Shown: piece by piece, positions 1 through 8,797 of the stretch
Layout: each line of letters opens with the position of its first letter
Position numbering within the stretch: the first letter of the stretch is position 1
Source: Bradyrhizobium embrapense
GTDB taxonomy: Bacteria; Pseudomonadota; Alphaproteobacteria; Rhizobiales; Xanthobacteraceae
Assembly (NCBI RefSeq): GCF_001189235.2
Contig: NZ_LFIP02000005.1
Coordinates: 1-64,000, forward strand
Reading direction: 5' to 3'
DNA length: 64,000 nucleotides
Notes under the pieces: generated by a model
Seen by the model: only the letters and a program-made list of their open reading frames with translations
Database searches by the model: none
What the model was told of the DNA's origin: nothing
Made by a program: the position numbers and the translations under genes

Positions 1-682
1 GGGCTTTGTCGCATCTTGGGATCGAGCATATCGCAGCCTTCTTGGGATCGAGCATATCGCAGCCTATTCGCCGCAGGCGCGCGGGCGCTCCGAGCGGCTG
101 TTCGGCACGTTGCAGGACCGGCTGCCGAAGGAGCTGCGGCTCGCCGGGATCAAGACGGTCGAAGCTGCCAACGCCTGGCTGAAGGCGCATTACATCGCCA
201 GCCACAACGCCGCGTTTGCGATCAAGCCCGAACAGGAAGGCAGCGCATTCGTGGCCGACCGGCATGAGGCCTGGCGCGAGGCGCTGTGCGTGATCGAGGA
301 GCGAACCGTCGCCAACGACAATACCGTCGCATGGAACGGTCGGCGGCTACAGTTGCCGCAGAGCCGGCTCAGGCCTCACTTCGTCAAGGCCGTGGTGCGC
401 CTCCATGAGTATCCCGATGGCACCCTCAGCGTGTTCCTCGGACCGCATCGGTTGGCGATGTTCAGCGCCGACGGACAGCAGATCAGCCCCGACGCGCCTC
501 AGCCTGGCAGCGTGCTCGCAGCCGTCAAGGACAAGCCCTGGCGGGCGCGCAAGCGCGCGTCCTTGACCGCTCCTGCGCGCGCCGCCGTCGAGATTGCGCG
601 GGTCGGGGCGGAGAAACGGGCTTCAAGTCGAACAAAGAAACACACAACCAGCGCTAAAACCGCCGCAACAACCGTGGCATGA
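1..682 (+). pseudogene. ISNCY-type transposase, C-terminal fragment, frameshifted
   Basis: This is the 3' part of a transposase gene entering from the left edge. The reading from about base 41 contains the DDE-family end (GIEHIAAYSPQARGRSER), followed by the basic C-terminal region usual in Bradyrhizobium ISNCY-group transposases, and stops at 682. The bases before position 14 continue the protein only in another frame (ALSHLGIEH), because a perfect 26-bp tandem duplication at 14-65 shifts the frame. The gene is therefore broken even apart from the window edge. The catalytic domain and left end of the element lie outside the window. Bases 683-867 should hold the right end, but I could not identify a terminal inverted repeat there. 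Family assignment is from recognised motifs; confidence is moderate. Confidence 0.75.
14..65. repeat. 26-bp perfect tandem duplication inside the transposase
   Basis: Bases 14-39 and 40-65 are identical and directly adjacent. The unit length is not a multiple of three, so the duplication changes the transposase frame. It looks like a replication-slippage event, or an assembly artefact at a contig edge. Confidence 0.9.
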
Positions 683-867
683 TCAATCAGGGAAAGCCGT
701 CCACGCCTTCCGGCTCCCCTGCAAAATCACAAACGAAGGCGACAGATCACGAGCTACAAAAACACGACATCTTCACCCGCTACGGACAGCTGCTTTGTCG
801 AAACGCCGGCAGCCGCCGGCTACTGTGCATGGGGTTGTTTTCGATATTTTGGCAGTGCGCCCCCAGC

Positions 868-3800
868 TCACTCCGCCGCAGGCGAGATCATGTTCGGCGG
901 TCCGGGCGGCCGCTTGGTCTGGCCGGCCGCAGGCTCGCTCGGGGTGAGCTCGTGGTCGGCATGCGAGACCACGAGCCGCTTGCCGAAGCGCCAGATCAGG
1001 CCTCCGATATCGTCCATCACCATGAACATCGCCGGCACGAACACCAGCGACAGCACGGTCGAGAAGATCAGGCCGCCGATCACCGCGAGCGCCATCGGCG
1101 AGCGGAATTCGCCGCCGGCGCCAAATGCAAGGGCGGACGGCATCATGCCGGCGGCCATCGCGATGGTGGTCATCACGATCGGGCGGGCGCGCTTCATGCC
1201 GGCGTCGATCATGGCGTCCTCGCGCGCCTTGCCGTCGCGGATCGCCTCCACCGCGAATTCCACCAGCATGATGGCGTTCTTGGTGACGATGCCCATCAGC
1301 ATCAGGATGCCGATCCACACCGGCGTGGTGAGCTGCTTGCCGGTCAGCAGCAGCGCGCCGATCGCACCGCCGATCGAGAGCGGCAGCGAGAACAGGATGG
1401 TGATCGGCTGCAGGAAGGTGCCGAACAGCAGTACCAGCACGGCATAGACCATCATCAGGCCGGCGGTGATCGCGGTGGCGAAGCCGTCGGATAGTTCGGC
1501 GAGGCTCTCGGCGTCGCCGGACGGGCTGACCTTCACGCCCTTCGGCAGGCTCTTCATGACCGGCAGGTCGTAGATCAGCCTGGTGGCATCGCCGAGCGCG
1601 GCATTGCCGACCAGGTCGGCCGCGACGGTGGCCTGCCGTTCGCGGTCGTAGCGATTAATGCTGGTCGGGCCCTGGTCGAGCTGGATGTCGGCGACGACGG
1701 AGAGCGGCACGCCGCCGCGCTCGCCACGCTGGCCGAGCGGCACCCGCAGCTGCTCCAGCATCTGCAGGTCGCTGCGCGCATTGTCCTCGAGCTGGACGCG
1801 GATCGGCACCTGGCGGTCGCCGGCGTCGAACTTGGCCAGCGCCGGGCCGACGTCGCCGATGGTGGCGACGCGGATGGTCTGCGACAGGCTTTCGGTCGAG
1901 ACGCCGAGCCGCGCCGCGAGCTCGGCGCGCGGACGGATGCGCAGCTCGGGCCGGTCGAGCGCGGTCTCCGAGATCACATTGGCGATGATCGGGATCCGCT
2001 TCATCTGGGTCGCCAGCTCGCTGGCGACGTTGTTGACGATGTTGCTGTCGGTGCCGGTGACGACCAGCGAGATGGCGCGCAGGCCGTTCTCGTCGAGGAA
2101 CCAGAACCGGATGTCGGGGACGTTGTCGAGCTCCTTGCCGATCGACAGCTCCAGCTCGCGCTGGGTGATCTTGCGGTCCGCTTTCGGCGTGTAGTTGATG
2201 ATCAGCGCGGCACGGCGCACCTCCTGGATGCCCGGCGGCACGCGGCCGCCGTCGACGAACACGCTGCGCACCTCGGGCCGCTTGCGCAGCCGCGCCACGA
2301 TCTCCTCGGTGACCTTCTCGGTGAAGGCGAGCTGCGAGCCGGGCGGCAGCTCCATCGCCAGCAGCGAGCGCGCGGTGTCCTGCGCCGGCAGGAAGCCCTG
2401 CGGCAGCAGCGTGATGCTCCAGATCGACGCGGCGAACACCGCAAAGCCGATCAGCACGGTGATGTAATGGTGCCGCACCGACCAGGTGACGAGGCCGTGA
2501 TAGGTGCGCAGGATGCGGCCGGGCGGCGGATCGTCGTGGTCGTGATGCTTGAGGAAGTAGGCGGCCAGCATCGGCGTCACGAAGCGCGCGGCGAGCAGCG
2601 AGAAGAACACCTGCACCGACACGGTGATGCCGAACTGCTTGAAGAACTGCCCGGCGATCCCGGACATGAAGCTCGCGGGGGCGAAGATCGCGATGATGGT
2701 GAGCGAGATCGCGATCACCGCGAGGCCGATCTCGTCGGCAGCCTCGAGCGCGGCCCGGTAGGGCGTCTTGCCCATCCGCATGTGGCGGACAATGTTCTCG
2801 ATCTCGACGATGGCGTCGTCGACCAGGATACCGGTCGACAGCGTGATGGCGAGGAAGGAGACCAGGTTGAGCGAGAAGCCGAGCAGGTCCATCGCCCAGA
2901 ACGCGGGGAAGATCGACAGCGGCAGCGAGACCGCCGCGATGATCGTGGCGCGCATGTCGCGCAGGAACAGCAGCACGATGATGACGGCGAGGATCGCGCC
3001 TTCGAACAAGGTCGAGATCGCGGCCTCGTAATTGCCCTTGGTGAATTCGACCGAGGTGTCGATCAGCTTGAGGTCGACGTCGGGATAGGCAACCTTCAGC
3101 GCGTCGATCCGCTTCTGCACGGCGGCCGCGACGACGACGTCGCTGGCGCCCTTGGAGCGCTTGATGCCGAGCGCCACGACAGGCTCGCCGTTGAAACGGG
3201 CGAAGGTGCGCCGGTCGGCGATGGTGTCGGTGACGGTGCCGAGATCGTCGAGCCGGATCTCGCCGCCGCCGAACAGCGGAATCATGGTGCCTGCGAGCTC
3301 GTTCAGCGTCTTGGCGCCGGCCAACGTCCGGATCGCCTGGTCGTTCTTGCCGATCTCGGCGCGGCCGCCGGCGACGTCGACATTGGTGCCGCGCAGGATC
3401 TGGCTGACATTGACCGCGGTGAGCCCCACCGCCTGCAGCTTGTCGGGATCGAGCGAGACCAGGATCTCGCGCTCGACACCGCCGATGCGCTCGACCTGGG
3501 CGACGCCGCGCACGCCCTGCAGCGCACGCTTGACCACGTCGTCGACGAAGTAAGATAGCTGCTCCGGCGTCTTGCCCGGCGAGATCGCGGCGTAGGTCAC
3601 GATCGGCAGGCCGATCACGTCGACGCGCTGGATCAGGGGCTCGGTGACGTTCTGCGGCAGGTTGGCGCGCACGCGGGTGACGGCGTCCTTGACGTCGTTG
3701 AGCGCGCGGTCGGTGTTGGTCTCCAGCGCGAATTGGATCGTGGTCACCGACAGGCCGTCGGTGATCGAGGAAGAGATGTGGCGCACGCCCTCGACGCCGG

Positions 3801-4020
3801 AGACGCCGTCCTCGATCGTCTTGGTGACCTGCGATTCAAGTTCCGAGGGCGCCGCGCCGAATTGCGATACCGCGACCGAGATCACCGGAATGTCGGCGCT
3901 CGGCAGCCGCGTCACGGCGAGCTTGGTGAATGAGACCCAGCCCAGCACCAGCAGGATGATCGAGAAGACGATCGAGGGAAGCGGGTTCCGGATCGACCAT
4001 GCCGAGATGTTCAAAGCCAT
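868..4020 (-). CDS. RND multidrug efflux permease (HAE1/AcrB type)
   Basis: Inner-membrane, proton-driven export permease of about 1050 residues, the usual RND size. It starts MALNISAWSIR with the first transmembrane helix right after. The TM4 segment contains the ILVDDAIVEIEN signature with the paired aspartates of the proton relay. The two-fold repeat of periplasmic loops and the C-terminal helix bundle are also present. The open frame runs upstream to about 4149, but that would overlap the adaptor gene; the ATG at 4020 has GGACAAG upstream and gives a normal N terminus. The adaptor gene lies 13 bp upstream in the same orientation, so the two form an operon. No outer-membrane channel gene (TolC/OprM type) is linked. 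The substrate cannot be told from sequence. Confidence 0.93.
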   Translation of the reverse strand: MALNISAWSIRNPLPSIVFSIILLVLGWVSFTKLAVTRLPSADIPVISVAVSQFGAAPSELESQVTKTIEDGVSGVEGVRHISSSITDGLSVTTIQFALETNTDRALNDVKDAVTRVRANLPQNVTEPLIQRVDVIGLPIVTYAAISPGKTPEQLSYFVDDVVKRALQGVRGVAQVERIGGVEREILVSLDPDKLQAVGLTAVNVSQILRGTNVDVAGGRAEIGKNDQAIRTLAGAKTLNELAGTMIPLFGGGEIRLDDLGTVTDTIADRRTFARFNGEPVVALGIKRSKGASDVVVAAAVQKRIDALKVAYPDVDLKLIDTSVEFTKGNYEAAISTLFEGAILAVIIVLLFLRDMRATIIAAVSLPLSIFPAFWAMDLLGFSLNLVSFLAITLSTGILVDDAIVEIENIVRHMRMGKTPYRAALEAADEIGLAVIAISLTIIAIFAPASFMSGIAGQFFKQFGITVSVQVFFSLLAARFVTPMLAAYFLKHHDHDDPPPGRILRTYHGLVTWSVRHHYITVLIGFAVFAASIWSITLLPQGFLPAQDTARSLLAMELPPGSQLAFTEKVTEEIVARLRKRPEVRSVFVDGGRVPPGIQEVRRAALIINYTPKADRKITQRELELSIGKELDNVPDIRFWFLDENGLRAISLVVTGTDSNIVNNVASELATQMKRIPIIANVISETALDRPELRIRPRAELAARLGVSTESLSQTIRVATIGDVGPALAKFDAGDRQVPIRVQLEDNARSDLQMLEQLRVPLGQRGERGGVPLSVVADIQLDQGPTSINRYDRERQATVAADLVGNAALGDATRLIYDLPVMKSLPKGVKVSPSGDAESLAELSDGFATAITAGLMMVYAVLVLLFGTFLQPITILFSLPLSIGGAIGALLLTGKQLTTPVWIGILMLMGIVTKNAIMLVEFAVEAIRDGKAREDAMIDAGMKRARPIVMTTIAMAAGMMPSALAFGAGGEFRSPMALAVIGGLIFSTVLSLVFVPAMFMVMDDIGGLIWRFGKRLVVSHADHELTPSEPAAGQTKRPPGPPNMISPAAE

Positions 4021-4033
4021 GAGCTTGTCCGAA

Positions 4034-4951
4034 TTAGCGTGATCGCGTGCGATCGAGTTCGTCGGCGAACATGGTCTTGATCTGGTCGCCGTCGTGCAGC
4101 GAGGTGCCAGCATCGGCCACGACGATTTCGCCGACGTCGAGGCCTTCAAGGATTTCGGTCGAGGTGTCGGAGGTCAGCCCGACGCGCACCCTGCGGGTCT
4201 CGACCGTGTTGCCCTTCACGACTTGCAGGGTCAGGCGGTCGATCGCGGTGCGCGGCACCGCGACGCCGCAGGAGCGCTTGGCGTCGATATTGGCGCGGGC
4301 GAACATGCCGACCTTCAGCGTTGGATTGTTGTTGATGGTGATGCGGACGTGCCCGAGCTGGGTGGCGCGGTCGATCTGCGGCGAGATCTGGCGGACCTTG
4401 CCGACGATGTCGGGCGCGTCGTCGCGGCTGATCCGGACATTGGCGCCGGGATTGAGCTTCAGGAGCTGGAAGCCCGGCACCTCGGCGTCGAGCTCGATCT
4501 CGTTGTTGACGGAGATCTTGAACATCGGCGGCGCCTGCGGCGAGGCCGGGGCGCCGGGCGCGGTGCGCACCTCGGTGACGAGGCCGGCGGCCGGCGCGCG
4601 CAGCACCAGCGGCTTGGCATTGCCCTGCGCCGCCTGCGGCGGCGGCGGGGTCAGCCGCGCCAGTTCCTGGTTCTCGGTCACGGTGTCACCCTCGCGGACG
4701 AGCACGTCGGTGACCTTGGAGCCGTCCTGGTCGACATTCACCTGCGCCTCGCGGCGCGGCACGATGAAGCCGGTGACGCGGACCATGTCGGAGAAGCAGG
4801 CATTGGTCGACTTCGTCACCACGACCAGCGCCTGGCCCGGCGTCTCCTTCTCCTCCGGATGGGAGCGGTGCTCGAACGCGTAATAGGCGACAGCCAGCGC
4901 GAGGAAGACGACCGTGCCGAGCGCAGGCTTGAGGTATTGGGAAAAGTTCAT
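4034..4951 (-). CDS. RND efflux periplasmic adaptor (membrane-fusion protein), short form
   Basis: Adaptor linking the inner-membrane pump to an outer-membrane channel. There is one N-terminal hydrophobic segment (about residues 9-24), then a lipoyl/biotinyl-like half (KVTDVLVREGDTV), a beta-barrel region and a C-terminal membrane-proximal domain. The two lipoyl halves are joined by only a Pro/Gln-rich stretch (about residues 102-115) instead of the long alpha-helical hairpin typical of the family. The protein is therefore 305 residues rather than about 370-400. It is co-transcribed with the permease. No strong ribosome binding site precedes the start; the start is chosen because it gives a signal-anchor. 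Confidence 0.88.
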   Translation of the reverse strand: MNFSQYLKPALGTVVFLALAVAYYAFEHRSHPEEKETPGQALVVVTKSTNACFSDMVRVTGFIVPRREAQVNVDQDGSKVTDVLVREGDTVTENQELARLTPPPPQAAQGNAKPLVLRAPAAGLVTEVRTAPGAPASPQAPPMFKISVNNEIELDAEVPGFQLLKLNPGANVRISRDDAPDIVGKVRQISPQIDRATQLGHVRITINNNPTLKVGMFARANIDAKRSCGVAVPRTAIDRLTLQVVKGNTVETRRVRVGLTSDTSTEILEGLDVGEIVVADAGTSLHDGDQIKTMFADELDRTRSR

Positions 4952-5130
4952 CGCCTGATCAATCCAGCACTTGGCACGTCTCGACAGTCATTGTCTTGGG
5001 CGCTCGTCGAAGTCTCGCCACGTCGTCGTATCGTGTGAGCATCGAAAAGGCCAAGGTCCATTGTTCCGGCTCATGCCCGGACGTCATGTGAGGCGGGTCA
5101 CCTGTGAGGCCGCTTTGGGTCCCTCAAGCA

Positions 5131-5160
5131 AATGCGCCCCGCCGGGGTGCGGGACGCATT
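5131..5160 (-). terminator. Candidate hairpin terminator after the OmpA-like gene
   Basis: AATGCG and CGCATT arms with inner CCGC/GCGG pairing form a GC-rich stem-loop 44 bp beyond the stop of the OmpA-like gene on the minus strand. No T-run follows, so factor-independent termination is uncertain. The rest of 4952-5203 shows nothing beyond the adaptor promoter region. Confidence 0.4.
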
Positions 5161-5203
5161 GTAACCTCAAAAAGGGGCCACGCCACCGCCCATCACCTCT
5201 CGA

Positions 5204-5848
5204 TCACTTGGCGGCGGTGTCCTTGTTTTCCACGTTCACGACCTGGACGCGCCGGTTGACGTCCGCCATCGGGTGGCTCGGGTCCTTCAGCTTGCTCTTG
5301 CCATAGCCGACGGTGACGAGATCGGTGCCGTTGATGCCGTATTTGTCGACCAGATAGCGCTTGATGGCGTCGGCGCGGCGCTCCGAGAGGCCCTGATTGT
5401 AGTCCTCGCCGCCGGCGGCGTCGGTGTGGCCGGCGACCACGAACGTCGAGCCCTTCAGGTCCTGATTGGTCAAGGCGCGGCCGAGCGCCTGCACCGACGG
5501 CAACGACTTGGCGCTGATGTCGGCGGAGTTGTAGTCGAAGTTGATCTCGAGATCGATCTTCGGCTTGTCCTGGACGATGGTTGCGATTTCCTCGCGCTCG
5601 GCCGAGGACAGCGAGCGGGTGGCGCGGCCACGGACGCTCTGCACGAATTTGGCCTGGTCGGCGTTCAGCCCGGGCGAGGTCTGCGGACCGACCGAAAGGC
5701 CGCGGGTCAGCGGCTTCTTCTCGGGCGTCAGCGCCTTGATGATCTGGTCCTCGGTGACGTCACCAGCGCAGGCGGCCGCCATGCCTGATAACAGCACGGC
5801 GCCGAGCATGATTGAGAGGATCGCGGCCCTTGCCGACGGCTTGAACAT
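5204..5848 (-). CDS. OmpA-family cell-envelope protein
   Basis: Secreted protein of 214 residues. Residues 1-29 form a signal peptide ending ACA before GDV. The C-terminal half is an OmpA/MotB peptidoglycan-binding domain with the GHTDAAG loop, the LSERRA helix and the NRRV motif that bind diaminopimelate. There is no beta-barrel, so it is a periplasmic or envelope-anchored protein rather than a porin. The start at 5848 has an excellent GGAGGG site; the open frame extends further upstream without support. It lies 140 bp downstream of the caspase-like gene in the same direction, so both may be expressed together at the envelope. Confidence 0.9.
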   Translation of the reverse strand: MFKPSARAAILSIMLGAVLLSGMAAACAGDVTEDQIIKALTPEKKPLTRGLSVGPQTSPGLNADQAKFVQSVRGRATRSLSSAEREEIATIVQDKPKIDLEINFDYNSADISAKSLPSVQALGRALTNQDLKGSTFVVAGHTDAAGGEDYNQGLSERRADAIKRYLVDKYGINGTDLVTVGYGKSKLKDPSHPMADVNRRVQVVNVENKDTAAK

Positions 5849-5988
5849 TTCGGTCCCTCCTGCGCCGGCCGGCGCGGTTCCATGCAACGCTTCGGAATGA
5901 TCGCCGGCATCGCTGCCCGGCACGCATCCTCTGGTTAGTCGCGCGATTGCATCAGCGGTTCGAGCCGCGGACAGCCCCGTTTCGTATG

Positions 5989-7566
5989 TCACTGCACGCC
6001 GTAGTCGGCGAATTCCTTGACGATGTTCGGGTCCATCGCCTTGGCATTGGCGATGTCGAGATCGCCCTCCGCGACTGCGCCGTTGCGCTTCTTGGCAAGG
6101 CCGCGCCCGTACAGCGACGAGGTCAGCCGCGGGTTGATCTTCAGTGCGGCGTCGAAATCGGCGATGGCATTCTTGTTCTGCCCGCCCTTCAGGTTCATCA
6201 GGCCGCGGCTGTCGAGCGCATCGACGAAGTTCGGGCGCAGCCGCAGCGCCTCGTTGCAGTCCTTCAGGGCCGCCTGCAGGTCGCCGATCACGGTGCGGAC
6301 CCAGCAGCGGTTGTTGTAGGCCTCGACATCCTTCGGGTTCAGCCGCAGCGAATTGGTGAAGTCCTTCACCGCGAGGTCGTAGGCACCCTTGCTGGCATAG
6401 ACCTGGCCGCGACGATACAGCGCAGCCGCGTCATCCGGGTTCTTGTCGAGCTTTTCGTTCAGGCCCTTGATCGTCGGATCATCGGCGAGAACGGGCGAAT
6501 TGCTCGGGGCCGGCGTGGGCTGGATCACCACCGGCGGCGGAGGCGCGGGTGGCGGCAGTGCAATCTCGGGGGCTTTTGGCGGAGGCGGCGGCGCCGCCGG
6601 CGCTGTCGCGACGGCCGGCTTCGGCGGCGCCGGTGGTGGCGTCGGCGCGGTTGCCACTGGAGGCGTCGGTGTCGGCTTCGGCGTTGCAGCGGGTGGGGCG
6701 GGCGGCGCCGGCGGAGGCGAGACCGACGGTGCGGTGGCGACCTCGGTCGATGGCGATGCAGTCGGCGCAGGCGCAGCGTTCGACGGTCCCGGTGCGCCGG
6801 CTGGGGCGGCTGCGCCGGCTGGAATGAACGAGAAATCCTCGGCCAGCGACGACGATATCCACGGCACCTGTTCCTGCCGCGAGGCGCGGGTGACGCCGAC
6901 GCGGGTCCGGTTCAGCGTTTCCTCCGCCATCAGGTCGGGGGTACGGATCTCCTTGAGCAGTTCCCGCACGAACAGGCTGCGGTCGCTGCCATTGTCCGAG
7001 ACCACGGACGACAGTGCGGCCGAATACATCACCAGCGTGCCGTTGGGTGCGATCACCGGGGCGAGGCCGGCCGAGAAGCTGCGGAAACGGCGCTCGAATG
7101 GGTTGCGCCTCGAGGCATCGATCAGGGCGATCTTGACCCCGGCGCCGCGGCTGTTGATCTCGCCGAGCACGGTCTCGAGGCTGAAGCCGTCGCGGCGGAC
7201 GTCGGCCTCGGCCCAGATCTGGGCGTCGATCGGGATCATGTAGCTCTGCCGGTTCGACTGGATGCCGTAACCGGAGAAGAAGATCAGCGCGACCGAGCCC
7301 GGTTTGATCTTGCCATAGAGGCGGTCGAAGGCGCGGCGCATGCCGTCGCCGGTCAGGTTCTCGCCGACCTCGACGGTGAAGCCGTCACGCTTGAGCTCGT
7401 CGGCGACGTCGCGGGCGTCGTTGACCGGCTCCTTCAGCGGCGCGTCGGCGTCGGGATATTTGGCGTTGCCGATCACCAGCGCGAAACGGTCGCCGGCGGC
7501 GACGGACAGGGTGGGCGACGCGATTGAAAAAATCAGCGTGGCGAGCAAGGCAAGGCGGATTTTCAT
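5989..7566 (-). CDS. Caspase-fold (C14) protein with TPR repeats, catalytic residues lost
   Basis: Secreted protein of 525 residues. Residues 1-24 form a signal peptide. Residues 26-240 align with bacterial caspase-like domains (FALVIGNAKY, then NDARDVADEL). The catalytic histidine motif, normally GHG, reads SGYGIQ with Tyr at 100. The catalytic cysteine motif, normally DACR, reads IDASRR with Ser at 152. Both dyad residues are replaced, so peptidase activity is not expected. A long Pro/Ala/Thr linker (about residues 265-365) follows, then at least three TPR units to the C terminus, a protein-protein interaction module. The start at 7566 was chosen for the signal peptide; an in-frame ATG at 7593 is the alternative. 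It is probably an envelope scaffold; its partner is unknown. Confidence 0.88.
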   Translation of the reverse strand: MKIRLALLATLIFSIASPTLSVAAGDRFALVIGNAKYPDADAPLKEPVNDARDVADELKRDGFTVEVGENLTGDGMRRAFDRLYGKIKPGSVALIFFSGYGIQSNRQSYMIPIDAQIWAEADVRRDGFSLETVLGEINSRGAGVKIALIDASRRNPFERRFRSFSAGLAPVIAPNGTLVMYSAALSSVVSDNGSDRSLFVRELLKEIRTPDLMAEETLNRTRVGVTRASRQEQVPWISSSLAEDFSFIPAGAAAPAGAPGPSNAAPAPTASPSTEVATAPSVSPPPAPPAPPAATPKPTPTPPVATAPTPPPAPPKPAVATAPAAPPPPPKAPEIALPPPAPPPPVVIQPTPAPSNSPVLADDPTIKGLNEKLDKNPDDAAALYRRGQVYASKGAYDLAVKDFTNSLRLNPKDVEAYNNRCWVRTVIGDLQAALKDCNEALRLRPNFVDALDSRGLMNLKGGQNKNAIADFDAALKINPRLTSSLYGRGLAKKRNGAVAEGDLDIANAKAMDPNIVKEFADYGVQ

Positions 7567-7937
7567 AATCGCGGCAAATCCAGATCGCGGCATTCCAATG
7601 AGATGGCGCCGCTTCGAGCCTGCGCCTCGGGGACCTTACTCTAGCGAAAATCCATTATCAAACCACGGCCAAACCCCCGTCAACGGCTTGCTGTACGCAG
7701 CGAGGACCGCGAGGCCGCAGTGCAACACCCGCGCTCATGGCGGCCGTCGCCGTCGTGGCATGGTGCAGGTTCCTGCGACCGATAGTGTGATTGCATTCAC
7801 AGAGGCTCGTGCAGTGGTTTGGGCCGCCCTGTCATGCGCTCGTCGCACTGCGCGCAGTTTGACCTTTGCGCAAGGCGATGGCTTTGTGTCCGGGACGGCA
7901 AGCCATTTCAACAAGACCGCAAACAAGAGCGAAACCG
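7567..7937. other. Intergenic region, divergent promoters
   Basis: This 371-bp spacer separates the minus-strand caspase-like gene from the plus-strand lactonase-like gene and must hold both promoters. I see no RNA gene, clear palindrome or conserved coding frame in it. Confidence 0.5.
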
Positions 7938-8744
7938 ATGGGAAACGCCTACGAAATTTACGCCCTGCGCTATGCGACGATGTCGCCGCGCACGCCCCAC
8001 CTGAATTTCCTGGTGCCCGATCCGCATGACACCACGGCGCAGGATCTGGATTATTTCGTCTGGCTGATCCGCGGACACGGCCGCGACATCCTGGTCGACA
8101 CCGGCTTCAACGCCGAGGAGGCCAAGGCGCGCGCCCGCAAGCTCACGCTCAACCCGGTCGATGCGCTGGCCGGCTTCGGCGTCAGCGCCGACGCGATCCG
8201 CGACGTCATCGTGACCCATCTGCATTATGACCACGCCGGCAATCTGGATCGCTTCCCGAACGCCAAATTCCATCTGCAGGAACGCGAGATGAGCTACGCG
8301 ACCGGCCGCTGCATGTGCAACGGCATGCTGCGCCATCCGTTCTCGATCGAGCACGTCACCCAGATGGTACGCCATGTCTATGGCGAGCGCGTCACCTTCC
8401 ATTCCGGCGATGGCGAGATCGCGCCCGGCGTCACCGTGCATCGCGTCGGCGGCCATTCCGATGGCCTCCAGGTGGTGCGGGTCGAGACCGCGCGCGGCCC
8501 GGTCGTGCTGGCATCCGACGCCGCACATTATTATGCCAACCTGCACAAGAGGAGCCCGTTCCCGATCGTCTACAATGTCGGCGACATGGCGCAGGGCTGG
8601 GAAACCGTCGAGCGGCTCGCCGGCCATCCCGATCGCTTCATTCCGGGCCACGATCCGATCGTCAGCGAGATCTATCCGCGCGCCAGCGACAAGGTCGATG
8701 CGTTCGCGCTGCATCTGGCGCCGTCGCGATCGTTCGCGAAATAA
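7938..8744 (+). CDS. Lactonase-like metallo-beta-lactamase-fold hydrolase (AHL lactonase family)
   Basis: Cytoplasmic zinc hydrolase of 268 residues. The HLHYDHAGN motif supplies the HxHxDH metal ligands, ASDAAHYY carries the bridging aspartate, and IPGHDP gives the last histidine. The overall pattern (LRYATM near the N terminus, FLVPDPHD, IRGHGRDILVDTGF) is that of the AttM/AiiB N-acyl-homoserine lactonase family. Members also open other lactones, so quorum quenching is possible but unproven. I chose the ATG at 7938 because it begins the conserved part; the open frame extends to 7866. It is followed after 53 bp by a beta-hydroxyacid dehydrogenase gene, which suggests a small catabolic unit (lactone opening, then oxidation of the hydroxyacid). 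This pairing is an inference. Confidence 0.85.
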   Translation: MGNAYEIYALRYATMSPRTPHLNFLVPDPHDTTAQDLDYFVWLIRGHGRDILVDTGFNAEEAKARARKLTLNPVDALAGFGVSADAIRDVIVTHLHYDHAGNLDRFPNAKFHLQEREMSYATGRCMCNGMLRHPFSIEHVTQMVRHVYGERVTFHSGDGEIAPGVTVHRVGGHSDGLQVVRVETARGPVVLASDAAHYYANLHKRSPFPIVYNVGDMAQGWETVERLAGHPDRFIPGHDPIVSEIYPRASDKVDAFALHLAPSRSFAK

Positions 8745-8797
8745 CCTCGCCGGTTCGGGCGAGGCGCAGTTCAAGAAACGTCAAAAGAAGAGTTGAT

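Noticed and set aside
2467..3558. Long plus-strand open frame of 363 codons
   Set aside because: It is antisense to the RND permease, very rich in Arg, Asp and Gly, and has no family motif; a shadow caused by high G+C.
5947..7527. Plus-strand open frame of 526 codons and a glycine-rich frame at 6443-7243
   Set aside because: Both are antisense to the caspase-TPR gene. The Gly/Ala-rich stretch is the complement of its Pro-rich linker.
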